From NCBI GenBank assembly GCA_964462125.1, contig CAYWXT010000027.1, forward strand, positions 1 to 33,085: a DNA stretch of 33,085 nt, read 5' to 3'. Shown piece after piece: positions 7,816-15,704 of this stretch. Position 1 is the first letter of the stretch, and each line of letters starts with the position of its first letter. A program made the position numbers and the translations under genes. This DNA comes from JAWLFY01 sp964462125. GTDB lineage: Bacteria > Planctomycetota > Planctomycetia > Pirellulales > Pirellulaceae. The notes below the pieces were generated by a model that did not search any database, was not told where the DNA came from, and was given only the letters and a program-made list of their open reading frames with translations.

Positions 7816-9189
7816 ATGAAGCTATCCCAGCTGATCGTTCGCGAGATCACGCATCGCAAGCTCAACTTTTTGCTCTCCGTTGTCGCCGTCATGATCGCTG
7901 CGCTGGCGATTGTCAGCGCTGACTGGATCATTCGTCGCGATGCGCTGGTGACCCAGCGGATTCTGGCGGAGAAACAGGCCGAGACTGAGGCGGCGGTGGA
8001 GGCGAAGGTCCGCGAGGTGAAGCTCGCCGGCGCGGAGCTTGAAGACGCGGTCCGCAAGCAGATGAAAGGGCTGGGGTTCAATGTGTTAGTCCTGCCCGAA
8101 GACCAGGACCCAGCGGAGTTGCACCTGCAGGGTTCGCTTTCGACCACGATGCCGGAGGCGTATGCCGATCGGTTGTCACAGTCGAAGATCATGACGATCA
8201 ACCATTTGCTCCCCACGGTGATGAAACAGGTTCGCTGGCCGGAGCAGGATCTGGATGTGGTGTTGTATGGCACGCGTGGCGAAGTGCCCATCATGCACCG
8301 CGATTTGAAGAAGCCGCTGTTGGACGCTGTCGCCCCCGGCCAGATGGTGGTCGGACACACGATCGCTCAACGTCTTGATTTGGAGGTGGGCCAGGAGGTG
8401 GAGTTCATGGGCGAGCCGTTCAACGTTTCGAAACTGCACCCGGAACGGGGCAGCGCCGATGACGTGACGGTTTGGATCGACCTGGGCCAGGCCCAGCAGT
8501 TGCTCGGTATGGAGAACCTGGTTCACGCGATCTTGGCCTTGGAGTGCGAATGCGCCGGGGACCGCATATCCCAGATCCGCGCGGAGATCTCCGGGGTCTT
8601 GCCGGGGACCCAAGTGATCGAGCGTTATTCAAAAGCGTTGGCGCGGGCCGAGTCGCGAACCAAGGCGAAGGAGGTTGCGGAAGCGTCTTTGGCGTCGGAA
8701 CAGCGTGCGGCCGAGGCGACCTTGGCTCGCGAGTCGGCGTCGCGGGCGAATTTGGAACGCCAGCACCAGCGGGTGGCGCAGCTGGTGATTCCGCTGGTGT
8801 TGGTCCTCGCCGCCGCCGCGGTGGGGCTGCTGGCCTACGCCAACGTTCGCTATCGCCGCGAGGAGATCGGAATCTTGCGGGCCCTCGGATTGCGGACCCG
8901 CCAGATCTTGGCCGTCTTTTTGGGCAAGGCCGCGGTCTCGGGATTGCTCGGCGGCGTCGTCGGCGTTGGATTGGGGATCGGCATCGGAAATCTGGTCGCC
9001 TTGGGCGTCGATCCGGCGAGCAGCGTGCCGATGGACGGGATCCATGGGGCGCTGTTGTCAACTCCTGGATTTCTCATCACGCTGATCACGACGCCCCTTC
9101 TGGCGGTCGCGCTCGCCATGCTTTCCAGTTGGGTCGCAGCCGTGATGGCGGCCAATCAGGACGCCGCCGTTGTGCTGCAGGGAGAATGA
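7816..9189 (+). CDS. FtsX/MacB-type ABC transporter permease
   Basis: The 457-residue protein has the FtsX-family layout. One helix lies near the N-terminus (about 17-38), followed by a large extracytoplasmic domain (about 40-325) and three C-terminal helices (about 326-346, 365-392 and 415-441). The cytoplasmic motif YRREEIGILRALGLRTRQI just after the second helix is the usual coupling segment of this family. Two Ala/Glu-rich stretches (about 48-80 and 285-320) look like coiled coils inside the external domain. Family members act with a LolD/MacB-type ATPase in lipoprotein release, efflux or signalling rather than as conventional channels. The ATPase is encoded six bases downstream. The start ATG lies one base after the preceding stop, indicating translational coupling. 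The substrate is unknown. Confidence 0.88.
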   Translation: MKLSQLIVREITHRKLNFLLSVVAVMIAALAIVSADWIIRRDALVTQRILAEKQAETEAAVEAKVREVKLAGAELEDAVRKQMKGLGFNVLVLPEDQDPAELHLQGSLSTTMPEAYADRLSQSKIMTINHLLPTVMKQVRWPEQDLDVVLYGTRGEVPIMHRDLKKPLLDAVAPGQMVVGHTIAQRLDLEVGQEVEFMGEPFNVSKLHPERGSADDVTVWIDLGQAQQLLGMENLVHAILALECECAGDRISQIRAEISGVLPGTQVIERYSKALARAESRTKAKEVAEASLASEQRAAEATLARESASRANLERQHQRVAQLVIPLVLVLAAAAVGLLAYANVRYRREEIGILRALGLRTRQILAVFLGKAAVSGLLGGVVGVGLGIGIGNLVALGVDPASSVPMDGIHGALLSTPGFLITLITTPLLAVALAMLSSWVAAVMAANQDAAVVLQGE

Positions 9190-9195
9190 AGCCGC

Positions 9196-9903
9196 ATGTT
9201 GTTGCAGTTGGATCAGGTTTCCAAGACCTATCACGGGGGCGATGCGCCCGTGCCGGCCTTGCAGAATGTCTCCCTGGAGATCGACGGAGGAACGTTTCTT
9301 GCGATTCGCGGCCCCAGCGGCTGTGGCAAGTCAACGCTGCTGATGACCGCCGGCACATTGCTCGCACCCGACTCCGGTGACGTGATCATCGGTGGAGAGC
9401 GTCCCTACGGGATGTCGGGCGATCGCCGCGCGTCCTTGCGGGGACAACAACTGGGGTTTGTTTTCCAGCAGTTTCACTTGGTTCCTTATTTGAGTGTGCT
9501 GGAGAATGTCCTGGCACCGACGCTGGCCCTTAGCGGCACCTCGGCGGCCATCGATCCTGGTCCCGCCCGCGAGCGGGCGGTCGCATTGCTCGACCGGTTC
9601 GGACTTGCGGATCGTTCCGGGCACACCCCCGGCCGCTTGAGCAGCGGCGAGCGGCAGCGCTGTGCCCTGGCGCGGGCTCTGCTGAACCAGCCGCGATTGC
9701 TGTTGGCGGACGAGCCGACCGGCAACTTGGACGCGGAGAACGCGCAGATCGTGCTGGGAGCGTTGCGTGAGTTCGCCGAGGAGGGTGGAGCCGTCCTGCT
9801 GGTCACCCATGATGATCGTGCCGCCGCCGCTGCCGACCAGACGCACTGGATGGAACAAGGCACCCTTCAATCGACTCACCCGGCAACGTCCTCCATTGCG
9901 TAA
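9196..9903 (+). CDS. ABC transporter ATPase, LolD/MacB type
   Basis: This 235-residue ATPase is the partner of the FtsX-type permease just upstream. The sequence shows Walker A GPSGCGKST (39-47), a Q-loop in FVFQQFHLVPYLS, the ABC signature as LSSGERQRCAL (148-158), Walker B LLLADEPTGNLD (168-179) and the switch His195 in LLVTHDD. The Q-loop and Walker B contexts match the LolD/MacB subfamily. The signature has Ser where Gly is commonest at its third position (LSSGE), which is tolerated in the family. The protein ends soon after the core fold and has no extra regulatory domain. It should drive mechanical coupling to the external domain of the permease at the inner membrane. Confidence 0.93.
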   Translation: MLLQLDQVSKTYHGGDAPVPALQNVSLEIDGGTFLAIRGPSGCGKSTLLMTAGTLLAPDSGDVIIGGERPYGMSGDRRASLRGQQLGFVFQQFHLVPYLSVLENVLAPTLALSGTSAAIDPGPARERAVALLDRFGLADRSGHTPGRLSSGERQRCALARALLNQPRLLLADEPTGNLDAENAQIVLGALREFAEEGGAVLLVTHDDRAAAAADQTHWMEQGTLQSTHPATSSIA

Positions 9904-9907
9904 CGTC

Positions 9908-11554
9908 ATGAATCGAATTCAATCGCAGGGATCCACCGCGTCTGCCGCGTCCACCCGATCCGGTCGGATCAACCCGTTGGCGTTGGTGTTACTCGCTGGT
10001 GGAATCGCGGCGGTCGCACTGATCGCACTCCTGCCCGGCGGGTCGCAGCGGGCCCAGGGCGACCCCGATCGGCCGCTGGTGATGTTGATCGCCGCCGGAT
10101 TGCGCGAGCCGGTCGTGGAGATCTTGGAGCAATATGAACAGGAATACGGTGTTCAGGTCGAACCGCAGTACGGCGGCTCGAACATGCTGCTCAATCAGTT
10201 GAAAATCAACAAGTTTGAGGAGCCCGATCTGTATTTGGCTGCCGACGAGTTTTACACGGCCGAAGCGGTCCGCGAAGGATTGGCGGTCGAGACGGTTCCC
10301 TTGGCCGTTCAATATCCCGTGGTCGCCTATCGCAAAGACCGCGAGGTCCCCGGCAGTTCCTGGGAAGAACTGTTGGAGTCTGGGGTCCGCTGGTCGATCG
10401 CATCGGCCGATCAAGCGGCCGTGGGCCGGGCGACCAAAGAGGCGTTGGAACGGATCGGAGAGCCGGACAAGAATCTCTGGACGCGATTGGAGCAGCAGAC
10501 GACCGAGTACGGTGTATTCAAGCCAACGGTCAACGAAGTCGCCAACGACCTGAAGATCGGTGCCGCCGACGTGGGGATCACTTGGAGCTCGACCGTTGCC
10601 AGCGCCGAGTATCGCGATGAGCTGACCTCGGTCGGTTTTTCAGAGTTGCCGGAGACGAAGGACATCGAGCTGGACGGTGACCAATTGACCGTCGCCGTAT
10701 TGAGCTCCTCCTCGCGGCCCACCGAATCACTGCAGCTCGCCCGGTACATCGGGGCCCGCGACCGGGGGCTGCCCGTCTTTGACGAAGCCGGCATGGACCC
10801 CGTCGCGGGTGACGTGTGGGCGGAGAAACCCGAGATCACCTTTTACTGCGGTGCCGTCAATCGCAACGCGATCGAACCGGTGCTCGATGCGTTTCAAGAG
10901 CGTGAAGGAGTGGTCGTCAACACTGTCTTTGACGGCTGCGGGATCCTGACCGGGCGGATGAGCGCCATCGACGACCAGTCCCAGGCAGCGGGATTTCCCG
11001 ACATCTACATGGCGTGCGATCGGTATTACTTGGACAACGTCAATGAGTGGTTTCAAGACGACATCGATGTCTCGCAAACCGAGATCGTGCTGGTGGTGCC
11101 GGCGGGCAGCGACAAAGTCGACCGCTTGGAGGATCTGATCCAACCGGGCATTCGTGTCTCGCTCGGCGAGCCGGACCAGTGCACCATCGGGGCATTGACG
11201 CGGCGGTTGTTGCGCGAGGCGGGACTGTACGACCAGCTCCAGGAGAAGCAGGGGATCGCCGACGAGGTGGTGGTGGAAAAGTCGTCCTCGGCACTGATCG
11301 TCCCCGATGTCGTAACGGGCCATGTCGATGTCGCCATAGCCTATCGCAACGATGTTTTGGAACATCAGGACCAGCTTGACGTGATCAAGATCGATTCGCC
11401 GCTGACCCGCGCGATCCAGCCGCTGAGCATCGCCCGCACCAGTGAGCACAAGCAGCTCGCCCGTCGCCTGTACCGGCATGTGAAGGCGGCGAGGGAAAGT
11501 TTCGAGGGCGTGGGATTCGACTTCCTATTAGCTGAGCGGGCAGGTTCACTTTGA
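9908..11554 (+). CDS. Double-length ModA-like solute-binding protein, membrane-anchored
   Basis: I chose the ATG at 9908, four bases after the ATPase stop; the frame is open further upstream but overlaps that gene. The 548-residue product has an N-terminal helix (about 22-43) without an obvious cleavage site and then two homologous type II binding-protein domains. Domain 1 (about 55-300) begins VMLIAAGLREPVVEILEQY and continues with YGGSNMLLNQL and PDLYLAADEFY. Domain 2 (about 305-545) begins TFYCGAVNRNAIEPVLDAF and continues with FDGCGILTGRM and PDIYMACDRYY. Later elements also line up, such as AADVGITWSSTVAS with HVDVAIAYRNDVLE. Single-domain ModA proteins are about half this size, so this is an internal duplication. 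The likely ligand class is an oxyanion (molybdate/tungstate-like), but other anions or ligands are possible. The permease gene overlaps its stop. Confidence 0.85.
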   Translation: MNRIQSQGSTASAASTRSGRINPLALVLLAGGIAAVALIALLPGGSQRAQGDPDRPLVMLIAAGLREPVVEILEQYEQEYGVQVEPQYGGSNMLLNQLKINKFEEPDLYLAADEFYTAEAVREGLAVETVPLAVQYPVVAYRKDREVPGSSWEELLESGVRWSIASADQAAVGRATKEALERIGEPDKNLWTRLEQQTTEYGVFKPTVNEVANDLKIGAADVGITWSSTVASAEYRDELTSVGFSELPETKDIELDGDQLTVAVLSSSSRPTESLQLARYIGARDRGLPVFDEAGMDPVAGDVWAEKPEITFYCGAVNRNAIEPVLDAFQEREGVVVNTVFDGCGILTGRMSAIDDQSQAAGFPDIYMACDRYYLDNVNEWFQDDIDVSQTEIVLVVPAGSDKVDRLEDLIQPGIRVSLGEPDQCTIGALTRRLLREAGLYDQLQEKQGIADEVVVEKSSSALIVPDVVTGHVDVAIAYRNDVLEHQDQLDVIKIDSPLTRAIQPLSIARTSEHKQLARRLYRHVKAARESFEGVGFDFLLAERAGSL

Positions 11555-12507
11555 CGGAATCCGGTTCCGCTGTTGGCCACGAGTTTGGTGCTCCCCGAAA
11601 CCGGCTCGTGATGGCAATCTCCGACCGCTTGTTTCTGTTGTCGATGGCGGCCATCGGGGCGGTGTACATCTTGCTGATCGCCGGGATGCTGGCGGCGGAC
11701 ATCCTCTACATGGTGCGGCAAAGTCTGGCGGCGTCAGAGGGCGCTGGCAACTGGACCGCGGTGGTGACCGAAAGCCCGATCGTCGACGCGCTGCGTGATC
11801 CCAAGATCCGCTACTCGATCCGCCTGAGCCTGATCTCGTGTACCCTTTCGGCGATCCTTTCGGTCTTCGTCGCGGTGCCGCTGGGATACCTGATGTCGCG
11901 GGTTCGATTTCCGGGACGCCGGCTGCTCGATGCCTTCTTGGACATCCCGATTGTCCTGCCGCCGCTGGTGGTCGGGCTGAGCCTGTTGATCCTGTTCCAG
12001 TTCGCGCCGTTTTCCTGGATCGCACCGCGCGTCGTCTATCAGGTGCCGGCGGTGATCTTGGCCCAGTTCTCCGTGGCCTGTGCGTTCGCGGTAAGGACGA
12101 TGAAGGTCACCTTTGACCAGATCGATCCGCGCTGTGAACAGGTCGCCCGCTCGCTCGGGTGCAGCCGGTTTCAGGCCTTTTCCCACGTCGTTTTCCCGGA
12201 AGCCGATCGCGGGATGTTGACCGCCCTCACACTCGCCTGGGCTCGTTCATTGGGCGAGTTCGGACCGCTGCTGATTTTTGCCGGAACGACCCGCATGAAG
12301 ACGGAAGTCCTCTCGACCAGTGTCTTCTTGGAGATGAACGTCGGGAATCTCGAAGCGGCGGTGGCCGTCTCGCTGATCATGGTCGCCGGGGCGGTCGTGG
12401 TCTTGATCTTGACGCGGATGCTCGGTGCCGGTGGCGAGGGGGGCTCCACGTCCAGGGAGGTGCCCGCTGTGACCCGAGCTGGTGTGACGCCGGAGAAACC
12501 CGTATGA
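11551..12507 (+). CDS. ModB-like ABC permease
   Basis: The protein is a binding-protein-dependent transport permease with about six membrane helices. The cytoplasmic EAA loop is visible as EQVARSLGCSRFQAFSHVVFPE (about 194-213 region), and the following LAWARSLGEFGP matches the ModB/CysT-type signature R-x-LGEFG. A TTG at 11551 overlaps the preceding TGA (TTGA) and would give 318 residues. An ATG at 11611 starts just before the first helix and would give 298 residues. I keep the TTG because overlaps of this kind recur in this gene run, but either is possible. The C-terminus after the last helix is a polar tail of about 25 residues. Its binding protein and ATPase are encoded by the flanking genes. 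Confidence 0.9.
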   Translation: MTESGSAVGHEFGAPRNRLVMAISDRLFLLSMAAIGAVYILLIAGMLAADILYMVRQSLAASEGAGNWTAVVTESPIVDALRDPKIRYSIRLSLISCTLSAILSVFVAVPLGYLMSRVRFPGRRLLDAFLDIPIVLPPLVVGLSLLILFQFAPFSWIAPRVVYQVPAVILAQFSVACAFAVRTMKVTFDQIDPRCEQVARSLGCSRFQAFSHVVFPEADRGMLTALTLAWARSLGEFGPLLIFAGTTRMKTEVLSTSVFLEMNVGNLEAAVAVSLIMVAGAVVVLILTRMLGAGGEGGSTSREVPAVTRAGVTPEKPV

Positions 12508-13169
12508 TCGCTTTGGAACACGTCACGATTGTTGCTGGTGATTTCGCCCTCCGCGATGTCTCCCTCGCGATCCCCGATGGCGGCTACGGGGTGTTGATGG
12601 GAAAGACCGGCAGCGGCAAAACGACGATCCTGGAATCGATCCTCGGCCTGCGCTCGATCGCCTCCGGGCGAATCCTGCTCGGCGACCAAAACGTGACCGA
12701 CTGGAGCCCGGCGCTGCGCGGCGTCGGCTACGTGCCGCAGGATGGGGCGCTTTTTTCTCGGATGACGGTGAAACAGCAGCTCGGATTCGCGCTCACGATC
12801 CGCCGCGTCGATGCCCCTGTGATTTCCAAACGGGTCGAGGAGCTCGCCGAGATGCTTGGCATCACGCACCTCTTGGAACGCTACCCGCAGGGGCTCAGCG
12901 GCGGCGAGCGGCAGCGGGTCGCCTTGGGGCGGGCACTCTCCTTCCTGCCACGCGTACTCTGTTTGGACGAGCCGCTGAGCGCACTGGACAGTGAAACCCG
13001 CCGCCAGATGTGCGAATTGTTAAGCGAAGTCCGTCGCCGCACCGGCGTGACCACCTTGCACGTCACCCACAGCCTCGACGAGGCAGCCCAACTCGCCGAC
13101 CCCTTGTTCCGCTTGGACGATGGCCAAGTGCAGGTCGACGGCAATGGGCAACCCGGCCATTGCACCTGA
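12504..13169 (+). CDS. ModC-like ABC importer ATPase, core domain only
   Basis: The ATG at 12504 overlaps the permease stop as ATGA; an open frame exists further upstream but lies inside the permease gene. The 221-residue product carries Walker A GKTGSGKTT (33-41), Q-loop YVPQDGALF, signature LSGGERQRVAL (131-141), Walker B VLCLDEPLSALD (151-162) and switch His189 in LHVTHS. The DEPLSALD form and the gene order after a ModB-like permease place it with importer ATPases of the molybdate/sulfate group. It stops right after the core fold and lacks the C-terminal oxyanion-binding (TOBE-type) domain found in typical ModC, so feedback inhibition through that domain is not expected. Confidence 0.9.
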   Translation: MIALEHVTIVAGDFALRDVSLAIPDGGYGVLMGKTGSGKTTILESILGLRSIASGRILLGDQNVTDWSPALRGVGYVPQDGALFSRMTVKQQLGFALTIRRVDAPVISKRVEELAEMLGITHLLERYPQGLSGGERQRVALGRALSFLPRVLCLDEPLSALDSETRRQMCELLSEVRRRTGVTTLHVTHSLDEAAQLADPLFRLDDGQVQVDGNGQPGHCT

Positions 13170-13216
13170 CTCCATCGCCGAGCCCAGAACATCGCCAACC
13201 TTTGAAGGAGTGTTCG

Positions 13217-13399
13217 ATGAAACGCGTGGTTAAACCCCAGAAAACCTACCGCCCCCGTTGGGTGGGCCAACGGTCTCACATCGTGGTCGCCGGCTTGCTG
13301 CTCCTGACCGTCGTGCTGATTCCTATCGCGGTGATCATCCTGGTCGAGCAATTCGTCTTGGAAGAATTCACCGGAGAGTTCGATGAGAAACCGGCGTGA
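13217..13399 (+). CDS. Small single-pass membrane protein (60 residues)
   Basis: The ATG at 13217 is preceded by GAAGGAG (13204-13210) at good ribosome-binding distance, the strongest such site in this gene run, and that decides the start. The product has a basic N-terminus (MKRVVKPQKTYRPRW), one hydrophobic helix at about residues 22-44, and an acidic tail ending EFTGEFDEKPA. The charge pattern predicts the N-terminus in the cytoplasm. No family is recognised. It is 47 bp after the ModC-like ATPase and ends the run, so it may be a small accessory subunit of the transporter. The longer open frame upstream overlaps the ATPase gene and is rejected. Confidence 0.65.
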   Translation: MKRVVKPQKTYRPRWVGQRSHIVVAGLLLLTVVLIPIAVIILVEQFVLEEFTGEFDEKPA

Positions 13400-13515
13400 C
13401 GGAGGTCAGGCCTTGGGGGACCAATTCAAACGGCACGACCTCTTTGTGGGGGATAGGGGGCGATTCCAGAGAGGTTCTGAATCCCCTCAGCGAAACCGCG
13501 GCGCCGCCACGGGGT

Positions 13516-13521
13516 TACAAT
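13516..13521 (+). promoter_or_regulatory. Possible -10 box (TACAAT)
   Basis: TACAAT lies about 100 bp upstream of the chosen start of the DUF1592 gene, in the 217-bp gap after the transporter run. It differs from TATAAT at one base, but no TTGACA-like box sits at the right distance, so this is weak. The rest of the gap 13400-13616 shows nothing else I can support. Confidence 0.25.
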
Positions 13522-13616
13522 AGCGGCTTGGTCCAGCCGTTTCGCAATCAGGCATGGTTTCCCGCGTGGGCGTGAGGGAGCTCACTTGCCGATCAGGCGA
13601 CCGTTCTCAATCCTCA

Positions 13617-15704
13617 ATGAAAGACGCAGCTTGCCCGATGTGTTTGCGACTCATTGCCGTGATAGTGACTGGCTGGCTCGGGTTGCTTGGAGACACGCTG
13701 TTGCGGGCTGACGAATCACCGCCAGCGTCGGAACCAGCGACGGCGTTGGCGCGCGATACGGCGTTCGCGCGCGATGTCGCGCCCTTCTTGGCCAAGCACT
13801 GCTACGATTGCCACAGCGGCGAGTTCCCCGAAGCCGATCTCGCGCTCGACCGGTTCACGGACTCGGCCGAGATCGAGCAGCAGCACGACCTCTGGGAACG
13901 CGTGTTGCGAATGATCGAGCATCGCGAGATGCCGCCCGAGGGCGAGCCTCAGCCGGGCGAGGAGGAGTTGATTGAGGTCGGCCGTGCGCTCCGTGCCGAA
14001 CTGGACGCCTTCGATTGTTCTGGCCAGCAGCGTCCCGGGCGGGTGACGATTCGGCGGCTGAACCGTGTCGAGTACGACAACACGATCCGCGATCTGGTCG
14101 GTGTCGACTTTCGTCCCGCCGATGATTTCCCCTCGGACGACGTCGGGCACGGTTTTGACAACATCGCCGACGTGCTGTCGATGTCGCCAATCTTGATGGA
14201 CAAGTACTTGGCGGCCGCCGAATCGGTGGTGGACCAGGCGTTCGAAGACTCCGAGACGCGCGGGCGGATTGAAGTCCATTCGGCTGAGCGGTCAGATCGG
14301 TCAAGGTCAGGGGATTGGCGAGAGCGGTTGCAGATGGATGTGACCGCGTTCGCCCGGCGAGCATTTCGCCGGCCACTGACCGAGGCGGAGGTCGATCGGT
14401 TGATGACGTTGGCCACCGACCAACAGATCGCCCACGAAGAAGCCGAACGTGCTCGGGCGGGACAGGACTCGGGTGGCGAGGAATCGGGCGATTCGAATAA
14501 GGCGAATGAGGCGTTGCGGACCGCGTGTGTTGCGGTCCTCGCTTCGCCCCATTTCCTGTTTCGCATCGAACGGGACCCTGCGTCGCCGCCGGGCAATGCG
14601 AACCCGGACGAAGCGCGCGCCGGGGAGCTTGACGCGGATGGGGATATTGACGGGGACGTAGGGGAACCGCAACCGCCGATTCGCGCATTGAACGACCATG
14701 AAATCGCTTCCCGGTTGTCGTATTTTCTCTGGAGCAGCATGCCGGACGAGCGGCTGTTCTCGCTCGCCGACGAAGGGCGATTGCAGGATCCTGACCGGCT
14801 TCGCGCCGAGGTCGAGCGGATGTTGGCCGACCCAAAATCGCGGGCGTTGGTCAACAACTTTGGCGGCCAGTGGTTACAGCTGCGGGACTTGGCGACTTTG
14901 TCTCCCGATCCCGAACGCTTCCCAGACTTCGACGAGGAATTGCGGGGCGCGATGCGGGGGGAAACCGAGCGTTTTTTCGAGGCGGTGATCCGTGAAGACC
15001 GCAGCGTACTCGAGTTTTTGAGCGCCGATTTTTCATTCATCAATCAGCGTTTGGCAGAGCATTACGGCATCGAGGACGTTCGCGGCGAGGGGTTTCAACA
15101 GGTGACCTTGCCACCGCAGCGACGCGGTGTGTTGACGCACGCGAGTGTGTTGATGCTGACGTCGAACCCGACGCGAACCTCACCGGTGAAACGGGGACAG
15201 TGGATTTTGGACAATGTCCTCGGCGAACCTCCGCCACCTCCACCGGACGGAGTCGAGGAACTCAGCGAGGATGACGAGACGCTGGGGTCGCTCCGCGAGC
15301 GGATGGAACAGCACCGGGCGAACCCGTCGTGCGCGGTGTGTCATCGGCAAATGGATGCGCTCGGATTTGGCCTCGAAAACTTCGACGCCGTCGGTGCTTG
15401 GCGCGATCGCGACGGACGTTTCGAGATTGACCCCGCAGGTGAATTGCCCGGGGATCAGCGCTTTTCTGGACCCGCCGAACTGATGCAGTTGTTGGCCGAC
15501 GAGCGGCGCGACGAATTCTGTCGCTGCCTCACCGAAAAACTGCTAACGTATGCGTTGGGTCGCGGTCTATCGGCGTACGACCGATGTGCAGTGAATTCGA
15601 TTCTCGATCAACTCGCCGATGACGAGTTCCGTTTCAGCGCGTTGGTCAAGGCGGTTGTCACGAGCGACCCTTTCCTTTACCGAGAATTAGCGGGAGCAGA
15701 ATGA
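13617..15704 (+). CDS. DUF1592-family exported protein with cytochrome c-like heme site
   Basis: This belongs to the planctomycete cytochrome-like family with the DUF1587-DUF1595-DUF1592-DUF1588-DUF1585 arrangement, found outside the cytoplasm; biochemical roles are mostly unproven. I chose the ATG at 13617 because it puts the signal peptide core close to the N-terminus; ATGs at 13554 and 13638 are alternatives. A c-type heme motif CYDCH is at 62-66 in the DVAPFLAKHCYDCHSG context. RRLNRVEYDNTIRDLVG (about 145-161) marks DUF1587. LNDHEIASRLSYFLWSSMPD marks DUF1592. A second CxxCH (CAVCH, 572-576) followed by MDALGFGLENFDAVG marks DUF1588. LTYALGRGL near the C-terminus marks DUF1585. An acidic, low-complexity insert (about 330-358) looks like a linker. 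The DUF1552 gene overlaps the stop, the usual partner arrangement. Confidence 0.92.
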   Translation: MKDAACPMCLRLIAVIVTGWLGLLGDTLLRADESPPASEPATALARDTAFARDVAPFLAKHCYDCHSGEFPEADLALDRFTDSAEIEQQHDLWERVLRMIEHREMPPEGEPQPGEEELIEVGRALRAELDAFDCSGQQRPGRVTIRRLNRVEYDNTIRDLVGVDFRPADDFPSDDVGHGFDNIADVLSMSPILMDKYLAAAESVVDQAFEDSETRGRIEVHSAERSDRSRSGDWRERLQMDVTAFARRAFRRPLTEAEVDRLMTLATDQQIAHEEAERARAGQDSGGEESGDSNKANEALRTACVAVLASPHFLFRIERDPASPPGNANPDEARAGELDADGDIDGDVGEPQPPIRALNDHEIASRLSYFLWSSMPDERLFSLADEGRLQDPDRLRAEVERMLADPKSRALVNNFGGQWLQLRDLATLSPDPERFPDFDEELRGAMRGETERFFEAVIREDRSVLEFLSADFSFINQRLAEHYGIEDVRGEGFQQVTLPPQRRGVLTHASVLMLTSNPTRTSPVKRGQWILDNVLGEPPPPPPDGVEELSEDDETLGSLRERMEQHRANPSCAVCHRQMDALGFGLENFDAVGAWRDRDGRFEIDPAGELPGDQRFSGPAELMQLLADERRDEFCRCLTEKLLTYALGRGLSAYDRCAVNSILDQLADDEFRFSALVKAVVTSDPFLYRELAGAE

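Noticed and set aside
6876..8360. 494-residue - strand frame
   Set aside because: It overlaps the exported protein and the FtsX-type permease on the other strand and shows no recognisable motif.
8472..9380. 302-residue + strand frame
   Set aside because: It overlaps the permease and ATPase genes in another frame; Gly/Arg-rich with no family features.
9767..9907. Upstream extension of the double binding protein
   Set aside because: It lies inside the LolD/MacB-type ATPase gene; the ATG at 9908 gives a normal N-terminal helix.
12159..12503. Upstream extension of the ModC-like ATPase
   Set aside because: It overlaps the permease gene in another frame; the ATGA overlap at 12504 and the ATPase N-terminal motif fix the start.
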